Shown here piece by piece: positions 7,853 through 12,521 of a stretch of DNA of 20,015 nucleotides (its first letter is position 1; every line of letters begins with the position of its first letter). The notes beneath the pieces are model-generated. The model saw only the letters and a program-made list of their open reading frames with translations. It was not told the DNA's origin and did not search any database. The translations under genes and the position numbers were made by a program. The DNA comes from a virus, in the IMG/VR virus record IMGVR_UViG_3300027779_000213, positions 1-20,015 of that record, one strand, 5' to 3'.

Positions 7853-7897
7853 ACGGATTAATTACAGAGGATTGCAAATCCCATTGTATCAATCCGT
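7853..7897. other. candidate phage attachment site (attP) with tRNA-Cys anticodon-arm core
   Basis: A symmetric site centred on C7875: outer arms ACGGATT (7853-7859) and AATCCGT (7891-7897), inner arms GGATT (7869-7873) and AATCC (7877-7881) around GCA. The core CAGAGGATTGCAAATC (7865-7880) matches 15 of 16 bases of the window's tRNA-Cys anticodon arm (3427-3442). It lies about 80 bases beyond the integrase stop, the usual place for attP. There is no T-arm-like or acceptor sequence on either side. Lying in the 307-base gene-free stretch 7670-7976, it is best read as a tyrosine-recombinase crossover site aimed at a host tRNA-Cys gene. Confidence 0.7.
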
Positions 7898-7919
7898 AGC
7901 AGAATACGTCTATTCTACT
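7898..7919. repeat. imperfect palindrome beside attP
   Basis: AGCAGAATA (7898-7906) and TATTCTACT (7911-7919) pair at 8 of 9 positions around CGTC. It directly abuts the right arm of the candidate attP on the integrase side. It may be an integrase arm-type or accessory-factor site; this is inferred from position only. Confidence 0.35.
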
Positions 7920-7976
7920 ATCTTTACTGTGTAACACTAAACAACTATCCTTTAACATTTATTATTCCTCTATCGG

Positions 7977-8852
7977 TTAAGTATTTTTGTTAATCGAATT
8001 AAGAACATTTACTGCACCCATCAAATTATTTGGTATCAAATGGGCATATCTTTTTATCATCTTCCACGACTTGTGACCTAGCATTGCTCCTATCATGTGA
8101 AGTTCAACTTTACCTGATTGAGCCAAACGAGTTGCACAAGTGTGTCTTAAACAATGAATAACAAACTCTTTGTCTTCAGTAAGGTTCATTGCTTTTCTCA
8201 GTCTTCTCCAAGTATTCTCACAAGTCCAATACTTCAACTGTGAAAACACTAGGTCGTTTCTCTCCGCTTTAGTTAACAACTTATCAACGATTGCTTTAGC
8301 ACGATATGTTAATGGTATTCCTCTAGCTTCACCATTCTTAGTGAGACTAGCAGGTAAGTTAACAACAGAGTGTCCGTTGTTATTGTGTACCATCAACTTC
8401 TTAATAGATAGTGCTTCCCCCAAACGCATTCCAGTATCAATTAAAAATAAAAAGAACTCTAAATAATTAACCATATTCCATTCAGTTAATAATTTAATAA
8501 TTTCCTTTTCTTCTGGAGGTTCAAGGTATCGTTGTCTTCCATTGTTTTCGCTTTGCCATTCAATATGAGGCATTCTATCTAAATGATAAATAGATTGTCT
8601 TTGATTGGCATAACGTAACATCTTAGAGATTGAGGACATGTAACGATTTATAGTAGCAGGAGCATAATTCCTGTCTTCTAAAGTATCCACGAGTTGTGCT
8701 ATGTGGGTATCGTTAACTTCAGTCACAAGCATTCCACGACCAAGCATTTCAATTACTTTTTCGCCTCGCTTAGACTGCATTTTTTCCCAACCTTTGTCTG
8801 TTAACTTGCGGTGTATCTCCGATAGCAACTTTGCATTCTTTTGTTGCAACAT
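7977..8852 (-). CDS. tyrosine site-specific recombinase (phage integrase)
   Basis: Integrase of the tyrosine recombinase family, 291 aa. An N-terminal SAM-like core-binding region (about 1-105) precedes the catalytic domain with R143 (DTGMRLGEAL), K172 (SLTKNGEARGIPL), the box IHCLRHTCATRL (H233, R236), H260 (MLGHKSW) and the nucleophile Y269 (KRYAHL). All catalytic residues are intact, so the enzyme is likely active. ATG 8852 follows CGGAGG at a good distance, 24 bases after the regulator gene, so both are probably cotranscribed. It would integrate the phage at the site matching attP 7853-7897. Its presence makes this phage temperate, at least by gene content. Confidence 0.96.
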   Translation of the reverse strand: MLQQKNAKLLSEIHRKLTDKGWEKMQSKRGEKVIEMLGRGMLVTEVNDTHIAQLVDTLEDRNYAPATINRYMSSISKMLRYANQRQSIYHLDRMPHIEWQSENNGRQRYLEPPEEKEIIKLLTEWNMVNYLEFFLFLIDTGMRLGEALSIKKLMVHNNNGHSVVNLPASLTKNGEARGIPLTYRAKAIVDKLLTKAERNDLVFSQLKYWTCENTWRRLRKAMNLTEDKEFVIHCLRHTCATRLAQSGKVELHMIGAMLGHKSWKMIKRYAHLIPNNLMGAVNVLNSINKNT

Positions 8853-8876
8853 ATTTACCTCCGCTTGTTGTCATTG

Positions 8877-9203
8877 TTATCTGACCATTTCAGAAAGAGT
8901 GTTAAACACCCTTCTGCCTTTTGCAGTTAAACGTACAAGTTTTCTTCTACGTTCTTCTGGGTCTTCAAAAGATTGTAATAAACCTATTCCAATTCCTTTT
9001 CCAGTCTTGTCACCTAATTTGTAACAATTCCTAGAAATAGTTGATTGGGCTAGGTCTAAGTTCTCAGATATGGATTGCATACTAATTCCGTCTGCACCTC
9101 CATAGTGACAAACATAAAAGAAAACCGCTATACTCTGGCTTTCCATATGAGGGTCAAACTTACGCATTTCTTCTATTATCTTCAGCAGGTTTAAGGTCTG
9201 CAT
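8877..9203 (-). CDS. MarR-like winged-helix regulator
   Basis: A 108-aa protein with a winged helix-turn-helix layout: helix ESQSIAVFFYVCHYGG, helix-turn-helix ISMQSISENLDLAQSTISR (recognition helix around AQSTISRNCYKLG), then a charged beta wing QSFEDPEERRRKLVRLTAKG and a final helix. The LTAKG ending of the wing is typical of MarR family proteins. MarR proteins usually have longer flanking dimerisation helices, so this is a minimal form. It lies directly upstream of integrase and may control lysogeny or integration. Two inverted repeats upstream (9265-9288 and 9298-9316) are possible operators. ATG 9203 follows AAGGTGAG. Confidence 0.8.
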   Translation of the reverse strand: MQTLNLLKIIEEMRKFDPHMESQSIAVFFYVCHYGGADGISMQSISENLDLAQSTISRNCYKLGDKTGKGIGIGLLQSFEDPEERRRKLVRLTAKGRRVFNTLSEMVR

Positions 9204-9264
9204 TTTCTCACCTTTCCTTTGTTGTGGTTAGTGTCTTTTTCAGAGTTTAGTCACTGACAAACTC

Positions 9265-9288
9265 CCACTATCCTGACTTGTATAGTGG
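9265..9288. promoter_or_regulatory. inverted repeat upstream of regulator
   Basis: CCACTAT (9265-9271) and ATAGTGG (9282-9288) form a perfect 7-bp inverted repeat with a 10-base spacer, about 60 bases upstream of the regulator start. It could be an operator for autoregulation or an attenuating hairpin. There is no T run after it in the minus direction, so a terminator is less likely. Confidence 0.45.
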
Positions 9289-9291
9289 ATA

Positions 9292-9426
9292 TTAAGATAA
9301 ATACAATCTGTATTTACCTAAATCTATCACAATTTCATGCTTATCTTTAGTCACTTTGAAAGGACTGTAACGGCTATATTTTTCTATATATAACTTAAAT
9401 AAAATAAAATTTATATTCAAATTCAT
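9292..9426 (-). CDS. small basic protein (44 aa) upstream of regulator
   Basis: An open frame from ATG 9426 to TAA 9292. The product starts with a hydrophobic, asparagine-rich segment (MNLNINFILFKLYIEKY) and continues with a charged, strand-like half ending GKYRLYLS. AGAAAGGA touches the ATG directly; a TTG two codons later sits at a better distance, so the true start may be TTG and the protein 42 aa. Amino-acid composition is protein-like rather than random. Not recognised; possibly spurious. Confidence 0.5.
   Translation of the reverse strand: MNLNINFILFKLYIEKYSRYSPFKVTKDKHEIVIDLGKYRLYLS
9298..9316. promoter_or_regulatory. palindrome, candidate operator
   Basis: TAAATACA and TGTATTTA flank ATC, giving perfect 8-bp arms with a 3-base centre. 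The size and symmetry fit a dimeric winged-helix repressor site. It lies inside the 3' end of the small gene at 9292-9426 and about 95 bases upstream of the regulator gene. Confidence 0.45.
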
Positions 9427-9455
9427 TCCTTTCTTTTTGCTTTTTGCAAAATACA

Positions 9456-9474
9456 CCGTCTAGTCCTTAGACGG
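9456..9474 (-). terminator. hairpin made from the CCGTCTAGTC repeat, terminator-like
   Basis: CCGTCTA (9456-9462) and TAGACGG (9468-9474) form a 7-bp stem with a 5-base loop over the last codons of the 65-aa gene. It is followed on the minus strand by TGTATTTTGC. One arm is a copy of the element repeated through 9456-10118. Confidence 0.5.
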
Positions 9475-9657
9475 CATTTCATGGATTAACCAATCGTCAG
9501 TTTTGCTTTTTTTAGTGAGGATTGAAAAAAACTCACCGTCTAGTCCTTTGGTTGGTTTTTTAGATTTCTTACCGAAGATACCTTCCCAATTCTCTTTGTA
9601 TTTCTCTGAGGGAAGGTGAACACCGTCTCGTATTTTATATGATTTAAACCCTGACAT
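9460..9657 (-). CDS. small early protein of unknown function (65 aa)
   Basis: A lysine-rich soluble protein with segments GFKSYKIRDGVHLPSEKY, FGKKSKKPTKGLDGEFFS and DDWLIHEMPSKD. Part of it (GLDGEFF) is encoded by a copy of the GGACTAGACGG repeat that is otherwise intergenic, so either the gene captured the element or the element derives from the gene. ATG 9657 overlaps the end of the upstream gene by 14 bases. Its N-terminal GFKSY resembles GFKSF in the gene at 10160. No known family. Confidence 0.65.
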   Translation of the reverse strand: MSGFKSYKIRDGVHLPSEKYKENWEGIFGKKSKKPTKGLDGEFFSILTKKSKTDDWLIHEMPSKD

Positions 9658-9880
9658 ATTCGTGACCGTTCCAAGTTCCTAGCCCTTCGTTAGGCTGTTT
9701 GTCATCACTGCTTTTGTGACCTTCCCAACTATTAATAATTTCAAAATGGTCTCTTTCCATTATTTCGTCATTACTAAAATTGCCTTCTTCTACTTTTTTT
9801 CTAGCTTCAGCTTCAGTTTTTGCTTTAACTTCCACTTGTGATGTAACTTCTTCTGTGAACTCAAATGTATAAGTTTTCAT
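9644..9880 (-). CDS. small acidic early protein, DpnD/PcfM-like pattern (78 aa)
   Basis: The N-terminal 50 residues show alternating strands and a helix: YTFEFTEEVTSQVEVKAKTE followed by EAEARKKVEEGNF, then HFEII. This strand-strand-(x)EAxxKVxxG-strand layout resembles the small DpnD/PcfM-type domain found in mobile elements and phages; the resemblance is by eye. ATG 9880 follows AGAAGG at about 7 bases. The leader upstream contains three copies of the CCGTCTAGTC element. Function unknown. Confidence 0.7.
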   Translation of the reverse strand: MKTYTFEFTEEVTSQVEVKAKTEAEARKKVEEGNFSNDEIMERDHFEIINSWEGHKSSDDKQPNEGLGTWNGHEYVRV

Positions 9881-9910
9881 AGTGTTTTCCTTCTGTTGTG
9901 GTTAATTGAA

Positions 9911-9990
9911 ATAAACTCGCCGTCTAGTCCTGAACTCACCGTCTAGTCATAAGCACAAGTGCGTATAAATAAACTCGCCGTCTAGTCATT
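9911..9990. repeat. cluster of three CCGTCTAGTC elements in an 80-base leader
   Basis: Copies at 9920-9929, 9939-9948 and 9978-9987, each preceded by ACTCR. On the minus strand each reads GACTAGACGGYGAGTT. Three more copies occur at 9456, 9536 and 10109 (the last with one change). They lie in the 5' leader of the 78-aa gene at 9644. The rest of the gene-free stretch 9881-10159 holds two hairpins (10013, 10098) and no convincing gene. Confidence 0.75.
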
Positions 9991-10012
9991 TAAGAAAGTT
10001 TTTAGTATTGGT

Positions 10013-10041
10013 GAACGCTACCTAGTGAATAGATAGCGTTC
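10013..10041 (-). terminator. strong hairpin in early region
   Basis: GAACGCTA (10013-10020) and TAGCGTTC (10034-10041) give a perfect 8-bp stem. The loop shares AGTGAATAG with the hairpin loop at 10619-10643. In the minus direction it is followed by ACCAATACTAAAAAC, so it is a poor intrinsic terminator and may instead be a processing or protein-binding site. Confidence 0.45.
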
Positions 10042-10097
10042 TCTGTGTGTGTGGTGGTTTTTTAATTATTCATTGTTTGCCCTTCCGTTTGATTGAT

Positions 10098-10136
10098 AAA
10101 AAAATACACCGTCCAGTCATAAGACCAAACGGTGTA
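10098..10136 (-). terminator. rho-independent terminator
   Basis: TACACCGT (10105-10112) and ACGGTGTA (10129-10136) form a perfect 8-bp stem, followed on the minus strand by seven T residues (10104-10098). It lies 24 bases past the stop of the gene at 10160. The 3' arm overlaps a CCGTCCAGTC copy of the local repeat family. Confidence 0.8.
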
Positions 10137-10159
10137 CGCTGTGTATGCTTTGTTAGTTT

Positions 10160-10396
10160 TTAACTAGCTTTTTTTAATGGTGTATAAAATTGAATTTTCT
10201 TAATACCTTTAAAATCTTTGTAAGGCTCAACTTTAAATTGACCGTAGCAGGATTTAAAAACGTCTTTTAGATATAAAGCCCAGTCAGTCGCAGGAGTTTT
10301 TTTCTTAATTTTAACAACTCCGTCAATTACTGAGTAGCTTTTGCATTTAAAAGATTTAAAGCCATGCGTTAGCGGTACGCTGTAGCTGTCTCTCAT
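10160..10396 (-). CDS. small basic early protein of unknown function (78 aa)
   Basis: A lysine- and tyrosine-rich protein with segments LTHGFKSFKCKSYSV, VVKIKKKTPATDWALYLKDV and GIKKIQFYTPLKKAS. The frame can be extended four codons to a TTG, but ATG 10396 overlaps the upstream stop as TAATG and has GAAGG about ten bases before it, so it is preferred. The next downstream feature is a clear terminator. No membrane segment. Not recognised; by position it is an early gene, a class that often redirects host functions. Confidence 0.65.
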   Translation of the reverse strand: MRDSYSVPLTHGFKSFKCKSYSVIDGVVKIKKKTPATDWALYLKDVFKSCYGQFKVEPYKDFKGIKKIQFYTPLKKAS

Positions 10397-10560
10397 TATG
10401 AAATCCAACCTTCAGCAATAGCAGAATGAAACAATTTTAATTTCTCCGCTTTGGTTGCTTTCTGGTAGTCCTCAAAGTGTCTTTTTTTCTCGGTCTCGTC
10501 TTTATACTTTGAGAGTGTTTCGGCTCTCTGTATAGCTTGAACACATCTAGCAATCTGCAT
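10396..10560 (-). CDS. small charged helical early protein (54 aa)
   Basis: ATG 10560 follows an excellent ribosome site (GAAGGAGT, 7 bases). The product is mostly charged helix: MQIARCVQAIQRAETLSKYK, then KDETEKKRHFEDYQKATKA and KLKLFHSAIAEGW. It ends at TAA 10396 with a TAATG overlap to the next gene, implying coupling. No family recognised. The start signal, composition and coupling make it a probable gene despite its length. Confidence 0.7.
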   Translation of the reverse strand: MQIARCVQAIQRAETLSKYKDETEKKRHFEDYQKATKAEKLKLFHSAIAEGWIS

Positions 10561-10598
10561 GTGTGGTACTCCTTCTGTTTGTGTGTTTGTGTTTGTAT

Positions 10599-10650
10599 GA
10601 CTTTATATAAAAAGTCTCTAAGCCTACTCAGTGAATAGGCTTAAAGTCTG
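10599..10650 (-). repeat. intergenic hairpin module, copy 1
   Basis: Contains GACTTTATATAAAAAGTC (10599-10616) and the hairpin TAAGCCTA/TAGGCTTA (10619-10626, 10636-10643), then AAGTCTG. A second copy lies at 10890-10941 in the same position relative to a gene start. In the minus direction the GC-containing hairpin comes first, then the AGACTTTTT run, so it may act as a leaky terminator or RNA-processing site between early genes. Confidence 0.65.
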
Positions 10651-10651
10651 T

Positions 10652-10861
10652 TTATTTTTGTAATTGTAATAATTCACTTTTAGTAAACATTTTTTTTAAT
10701 TCGTCTATTCTATTGGGTGTCAATTCCATTTGATTGGTGGAGTTACCCTCGCCATCAAATATTTTTATACTGAAACCGTATTTAGTTGTTTTAAGTTTTT
10801 CAAACTGTCCCTGTAAATAGTCAGCACTGTTTTTAAAACCTAAGTCATCTTGATTAGACAT
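10652..10861 (-). CDS. small early protein of unknown function (69 aa)
   Basis: A soluble mixed-charge protein: MSNQDDLGFKNSADYLQGQF, a strand pair KYGFSIKIFDGEGN, and a C-terminal helix LTPNRIDELKKMF followed by TKSELLQLQK. ATG 10861 follows GGAG at about 7 bases, in an AC-rich leader (ACACACAAACAAAC). It is bounded on both sides by the paired hairpin modules, so it may be expressed as a single-gene unit. Not recognised. Confidence 0.7.
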   Translation of the reverse strand: MSNQDDLGFKNSADYLQGQFEKLKTTKYGFSIKIFDGEGNSTNQMELTPNRIDELKKMFTKSELLQLQK

Positions 10862-10889
10862 TTAGAACTCCATTTGTTTGTTTGTGTGT

Positions 10890-10941
10890 GACTTTATAAA
10901 AAAAGTCTCAAAGCCTACTTAATAAATAGGCTTCAAGTCTG
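10890..10941 (-). repeat. intergenic hairpin module, copy 2
   Basis: Contains GACTTTATAAAAAAAGTC (10890-10907) and AAGCCTA/TAGGCTT (10911-10917, 10927-10933), then CAAGTCTG. It parallels the 10599 module element by element, with stems conserved and loops changed, as expected if RNA structure is selected. Confidence 0.65.
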
Positions 10942-10944
10942 TTT

Positions 10945-11067
10945 TTAATTTAAGATATTCAAAGGGTCATATTTAACAATTAATCTGACTTGCTTTTCAT
11001 AATCTCTCTTAGCAGTAAAAATTAAATGAAAATTATATAACAACCTTCTGATTGATAATTTAAGCAT
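10945..11067 (-). CDS. small basic protein (40 aa), overlapping upstream gene
   Basis: Frame from ATG 11067, which lies inside the last codons of the upstream gene just after a GGGGGG run, to TAA 10945. The product is basic with a hydrophobic first half (MLKLSIRRLLYNFHLIFTAK) and a charged second half (RDYEKQVRLIVKY). The overlap pattern matches other coupled genes here, but there is no independent evidence of expression. It could be chance. Confidence 0.45.
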   Translation of the reverse strand: MLKLSIRRLLYNFHLIFTAKRDYEKQVRLIVKYDPLNILN

Positions 11068-11338
11068 ACGCCCCCCATTCAGTAACATCTTTTTTTTTAC
11101 AATCATTCTCCACTACGCAATGAATTTCTAAAAAATCCAAACCTTTTAGACCTTTTGAAATCCACCCTTTTTTTAGCATTACATTACTAGCCGATTGTAT
11201 AAATTGGTCTCCATAACCATATTGAAATGGTGCTAAAATCAATTCATTGTTAGCAGTGTTTAATACTTGTGCGGAGTGGTATGTGTTGCCGTTTGCTTTG
11301 TCTCTCCATTTTTTAGCATGGATTATATATTTAATCAT
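11060..11338 (-). CDS. conserved early phage protein of unknown function (92 aa)
   Basis: A compact protein with KKWRDKANGNTYHSAQV near the N-terminus, then FQYGYGDQFIQSA and KKGWI. The NGNTYHSxxV...YGYGDQ(F/Y)xQxA arrangement is one I associate with small conserved proteins in many tailed phages; no function is known to me. The start is ATG 11338 with GGAGG five bases upstream rather than the in-frame TTG four codons earlier. It overlaps the upstream stop as TAATG. Confidence 0.75.
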   Translation of the reverse strand: MIKYIIHAKKWRDKANGNTYHSAQVLNTANNELILAPFQYGYGDQFIQSASNVMLKKGWISKGLKGLDFLEIHCVVENDCKKKDVTEWGAYA

Positions 11339-11655
11339 TAAGACCTCCAAGTGTTTGGATTGTCATTCGTAGTCTCATAAGAAATATTATCACTGTTTAA
11401 ATCTTCAAGTTTATATAAACCGCAATCAATCTTTTTTAATGTTTCTTTTTTAGTCTCATTTAGAAACTCATTACGATACTTACTAGTCGTTGTTGAGTAA
11501 TCCCAAAATTTACTATCAAGAAATGTTCCGTCAAAATTAACTTTACAAATTATTGAATTATAACTTTGAAAAAACGTGTTTCCTAAGTCGTCATCAATAA
11601 CAAATTGATTGGCTATCTTGTTACCCTTTCGGCTTGTCATGTTTTTTACTTTCAT
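11338..11655 (-). CDS. first early gene: conserved phage protein of unknown function (105 aa)
   Basis: The central segment NTFFQSYNSIICKVNFDG followed by DSKFWDYSTTTSKYRNEF has the pattern of small phage proteins with FQSYxSxI...WDYSxTTxxYRxxFL, seen in varied phages; function unknown. As the first gene after the structured leader and host-promoter candidate, it should be among the first proteins made on infection. ATG 11655 has GGAG about 8 bases upstream. It is coupled to the next gene by TAATG. Confidence 0.75.
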   Translation of the reverse strand: MKVKNMTSRKGNKIANQFVIDDDLGNTFFQSYNSIICKVNFDGTFLDSKFWDYSTTTSKYRNEFLNETKKETLKKIDCGLYKLEDLNSDNISYETTNDNPNTWRS

Positions 11656-11697
11656 AGTTTACTCCATGTGTTTGTTTGTTTCGGACTGAAATTCTAT

Positions 11698-11849
11698 GTC
11701 CTCGTCAGTGACGTATTCAACGCCATACAAACAAGCTGTCCGTAACATCACACAAAGTGACCGCTTACAGCTTCGGAGGACTTTCCACACACCTTTTAGA
11801 CAACTAGCCCAGATATGGAAAAACTCGAAATTCTCCTGCCTGTGTGTGG
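11698..11849 (-). ncRNA. structured leader RNA candidate of the early operon
   Basis: On the minus strand, several perfect pairings nest or follow one another: CCACACAC (11849-11842) with GTGTGTGG (11792-11785); GTCCTC (11781-11776) with GAGGAC (11703-11698); AAGCTGT with ACAGCTT inside the latter; a smaller TCAC/GTGA; and GGAGAA/TTTTTCC inside the first. No frame of coding quality crosses it. It ends about 40 bases before the first early gene. It could be an RNase III processing site like those of T7, or a regulatory leader. Confidence 0.5.
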
Positions 11850-11900
11850 CTCTAAGTTTTTGTATGTAGATAAAAACCAGTAAAAATAATTAACTATTTA

Positions 11901-11930
11901 TCTATATAGCTATGATAGTACGGATTACAA
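11901..11930 (-). promoter_or_regulatory. possible host sigma-70 promoter for early genes
   Basis: Minus strand: TTGTAA (11930-11925) and, after 18 bases, TATAGA (or TATATA after 16). It lies upstream of the structured leader and all early genes, where host RNA polymerase must start before the phage enzyme is made. The -35 match is only 4 of 6 and the region is very AT-rich, so this is tentative. Confidence 0.35.
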
Positions 11931-11995
11931 GAACTAAATTAATAATAATTAATAATAATTTAAAGAAAGTTAAATAAGCCTTATTTTATGCTATT

Positions 11996-12042
11996 TATGG
12001 GATAATATAGGATATTATATTAATATATAGGATTATCCCATA
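11996..12042. repeat. 11-bp-arm palindrome in AT-rich region
   Basis: TATGGGATAAT (11996-12006) and ATTATCCCATA (12032-12042) are perfect inverted arms. The 25-base centre contains a second near-palindrome (ATATTATATTAATATAT) and two ATAGGAT copies. Flanked by very AT-rich sequence (11936-11970), it could be a replication origin, operator or bidirectional terminator. Confidence 0.55.
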
Positions 12043-12180
12043 CAGAATTGCTGTAGATGTACGGATAGTTGACTACTGTTATTGTTTGTCTTTGGTGTGT
12101 CTTCTATGGAGGTATTACTAATGTAGTAATAACAATGAATGCTTATGAGGTGGGCTTGTGGTGTGCGTGTGGTTACTTTA

Positions 12181-12252
12181 AGAGATACCCAGAGAGATAC
12201 CCAGAGAGATACCCAGAGAGATACCCAGAGAGATACCCAGAGAGATACACAG
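12181..12252. repeat. tandem array A: six 12-bp units
   Basis: Five perfect copies of agagatacccag (12181-12240) and a sixth with one change (12241-12252). Unit sequence differs from array B on the other side. T7 has short repeat arrays immediately inside each terminal repeat; the placement here, between packaging genes and early genes, is equivalent. Open frames across it are artefacts of the period. Confidence 0.85.
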
Positions 12253-12383
12253 TGGTTTTCTTTTTGTTTTCTCTATGATGGGAACTTTTATAATTATAAT
12301 TACAATGACCTTGTGTGTGCGTTCAGTCTTTGGTGTGGCTGTGCGTGGCTGTGTGTGGCTCTATGTGTGGGCTGTGCGTGTGT
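12253..12383. other. candidate direct terminal repeat / genome-end junction
   Basis: The 131 bases between two different 12-bp arrays. In T7 the circle junction order is right-end repeats, terminal repeat, left-end repeats; here array B, this segment and array A occupy those places, between lysozyme/terminase and the first early genes. It contains a phage-promoter-like site. Boundaries are inferred; the repeat would appear only once in a circularised assembly. Confidence 0.4.
12272..12300 (-). promoter_or_regulatory. candidate phage RNA polymerase promoter near genome end
   Basis: Minus strand contains TTATAAAAGTTCCCATCATAG, nearly identical to the site at 7715. It is upstream of the early genes in the likely end region. 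In T7, promoters near the ends (phi-OL and phi-OR) serve replication; an equivalent role is possible here. Confidence 0.55.
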
Positions 12384-12521
12384 CTGTGCGTGATACTTAA
12401 AGAATGCCTGTGCGTTGGCCTGTGCGTGATACTTAAAGAATGCCTGTGCGTTGGCCTGTGCGTTGGCCTGTGCGTTGGCCTGTGCGTTGGCCTGTGCGTT
12501 GGCCTGTGCGTTGGCCTGTGC
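12384..12521. repeat. tandem array B: 12-bp and 36-bp repeats
   Basis: Six perfect tandem copies of gcctgtgcgttg at 12442-12513, a partial copy after them, another copy at 12406-12417 and a variant at 12418-12429. The first 72 bases (12384-12455) are two perfect copies of a 36-bp unit, each holding the insert gatacttaaagaat. The insert recalls tactttaaga just before array A. Frames translating as four-residue repeats are artefacts. Confidence 0.85.

Noticed and set aside
7737-7958. 73-codon frame on the minus strand between RNA polymerase and integrase
   Set aside because: It overlies the palindromic attP candidate and the promoter-like site, has no good ribosome site and lacks protein-like composition.
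9938-9990. 17-codon frame starting in the CCGTCTAGTC repeat cluster
   Set aside because: Start and stop both arise from copies of the repeat, and there is no ribosome site.
10063-10075. ATG-AAT-AAT-TAA preceded by GGAAGG on the minus strand
   Set aside because: A three-codon frame with a ribosome site could be a relic or leader peptide, but there is too little sequence to support a feature.
11698-11849. Resemblance of GGAAAGTCC in the early leader to the conserved start of RNase P RNA
   Set aside because: Only about nine bases match. The other universally conserved blocks are absent and the region is too short.
12181-12521. CRISPR-like repetition
   Set aside because: Units are 12 bp in direct tandem without unique spacers of constant length, and no cas genes are present.
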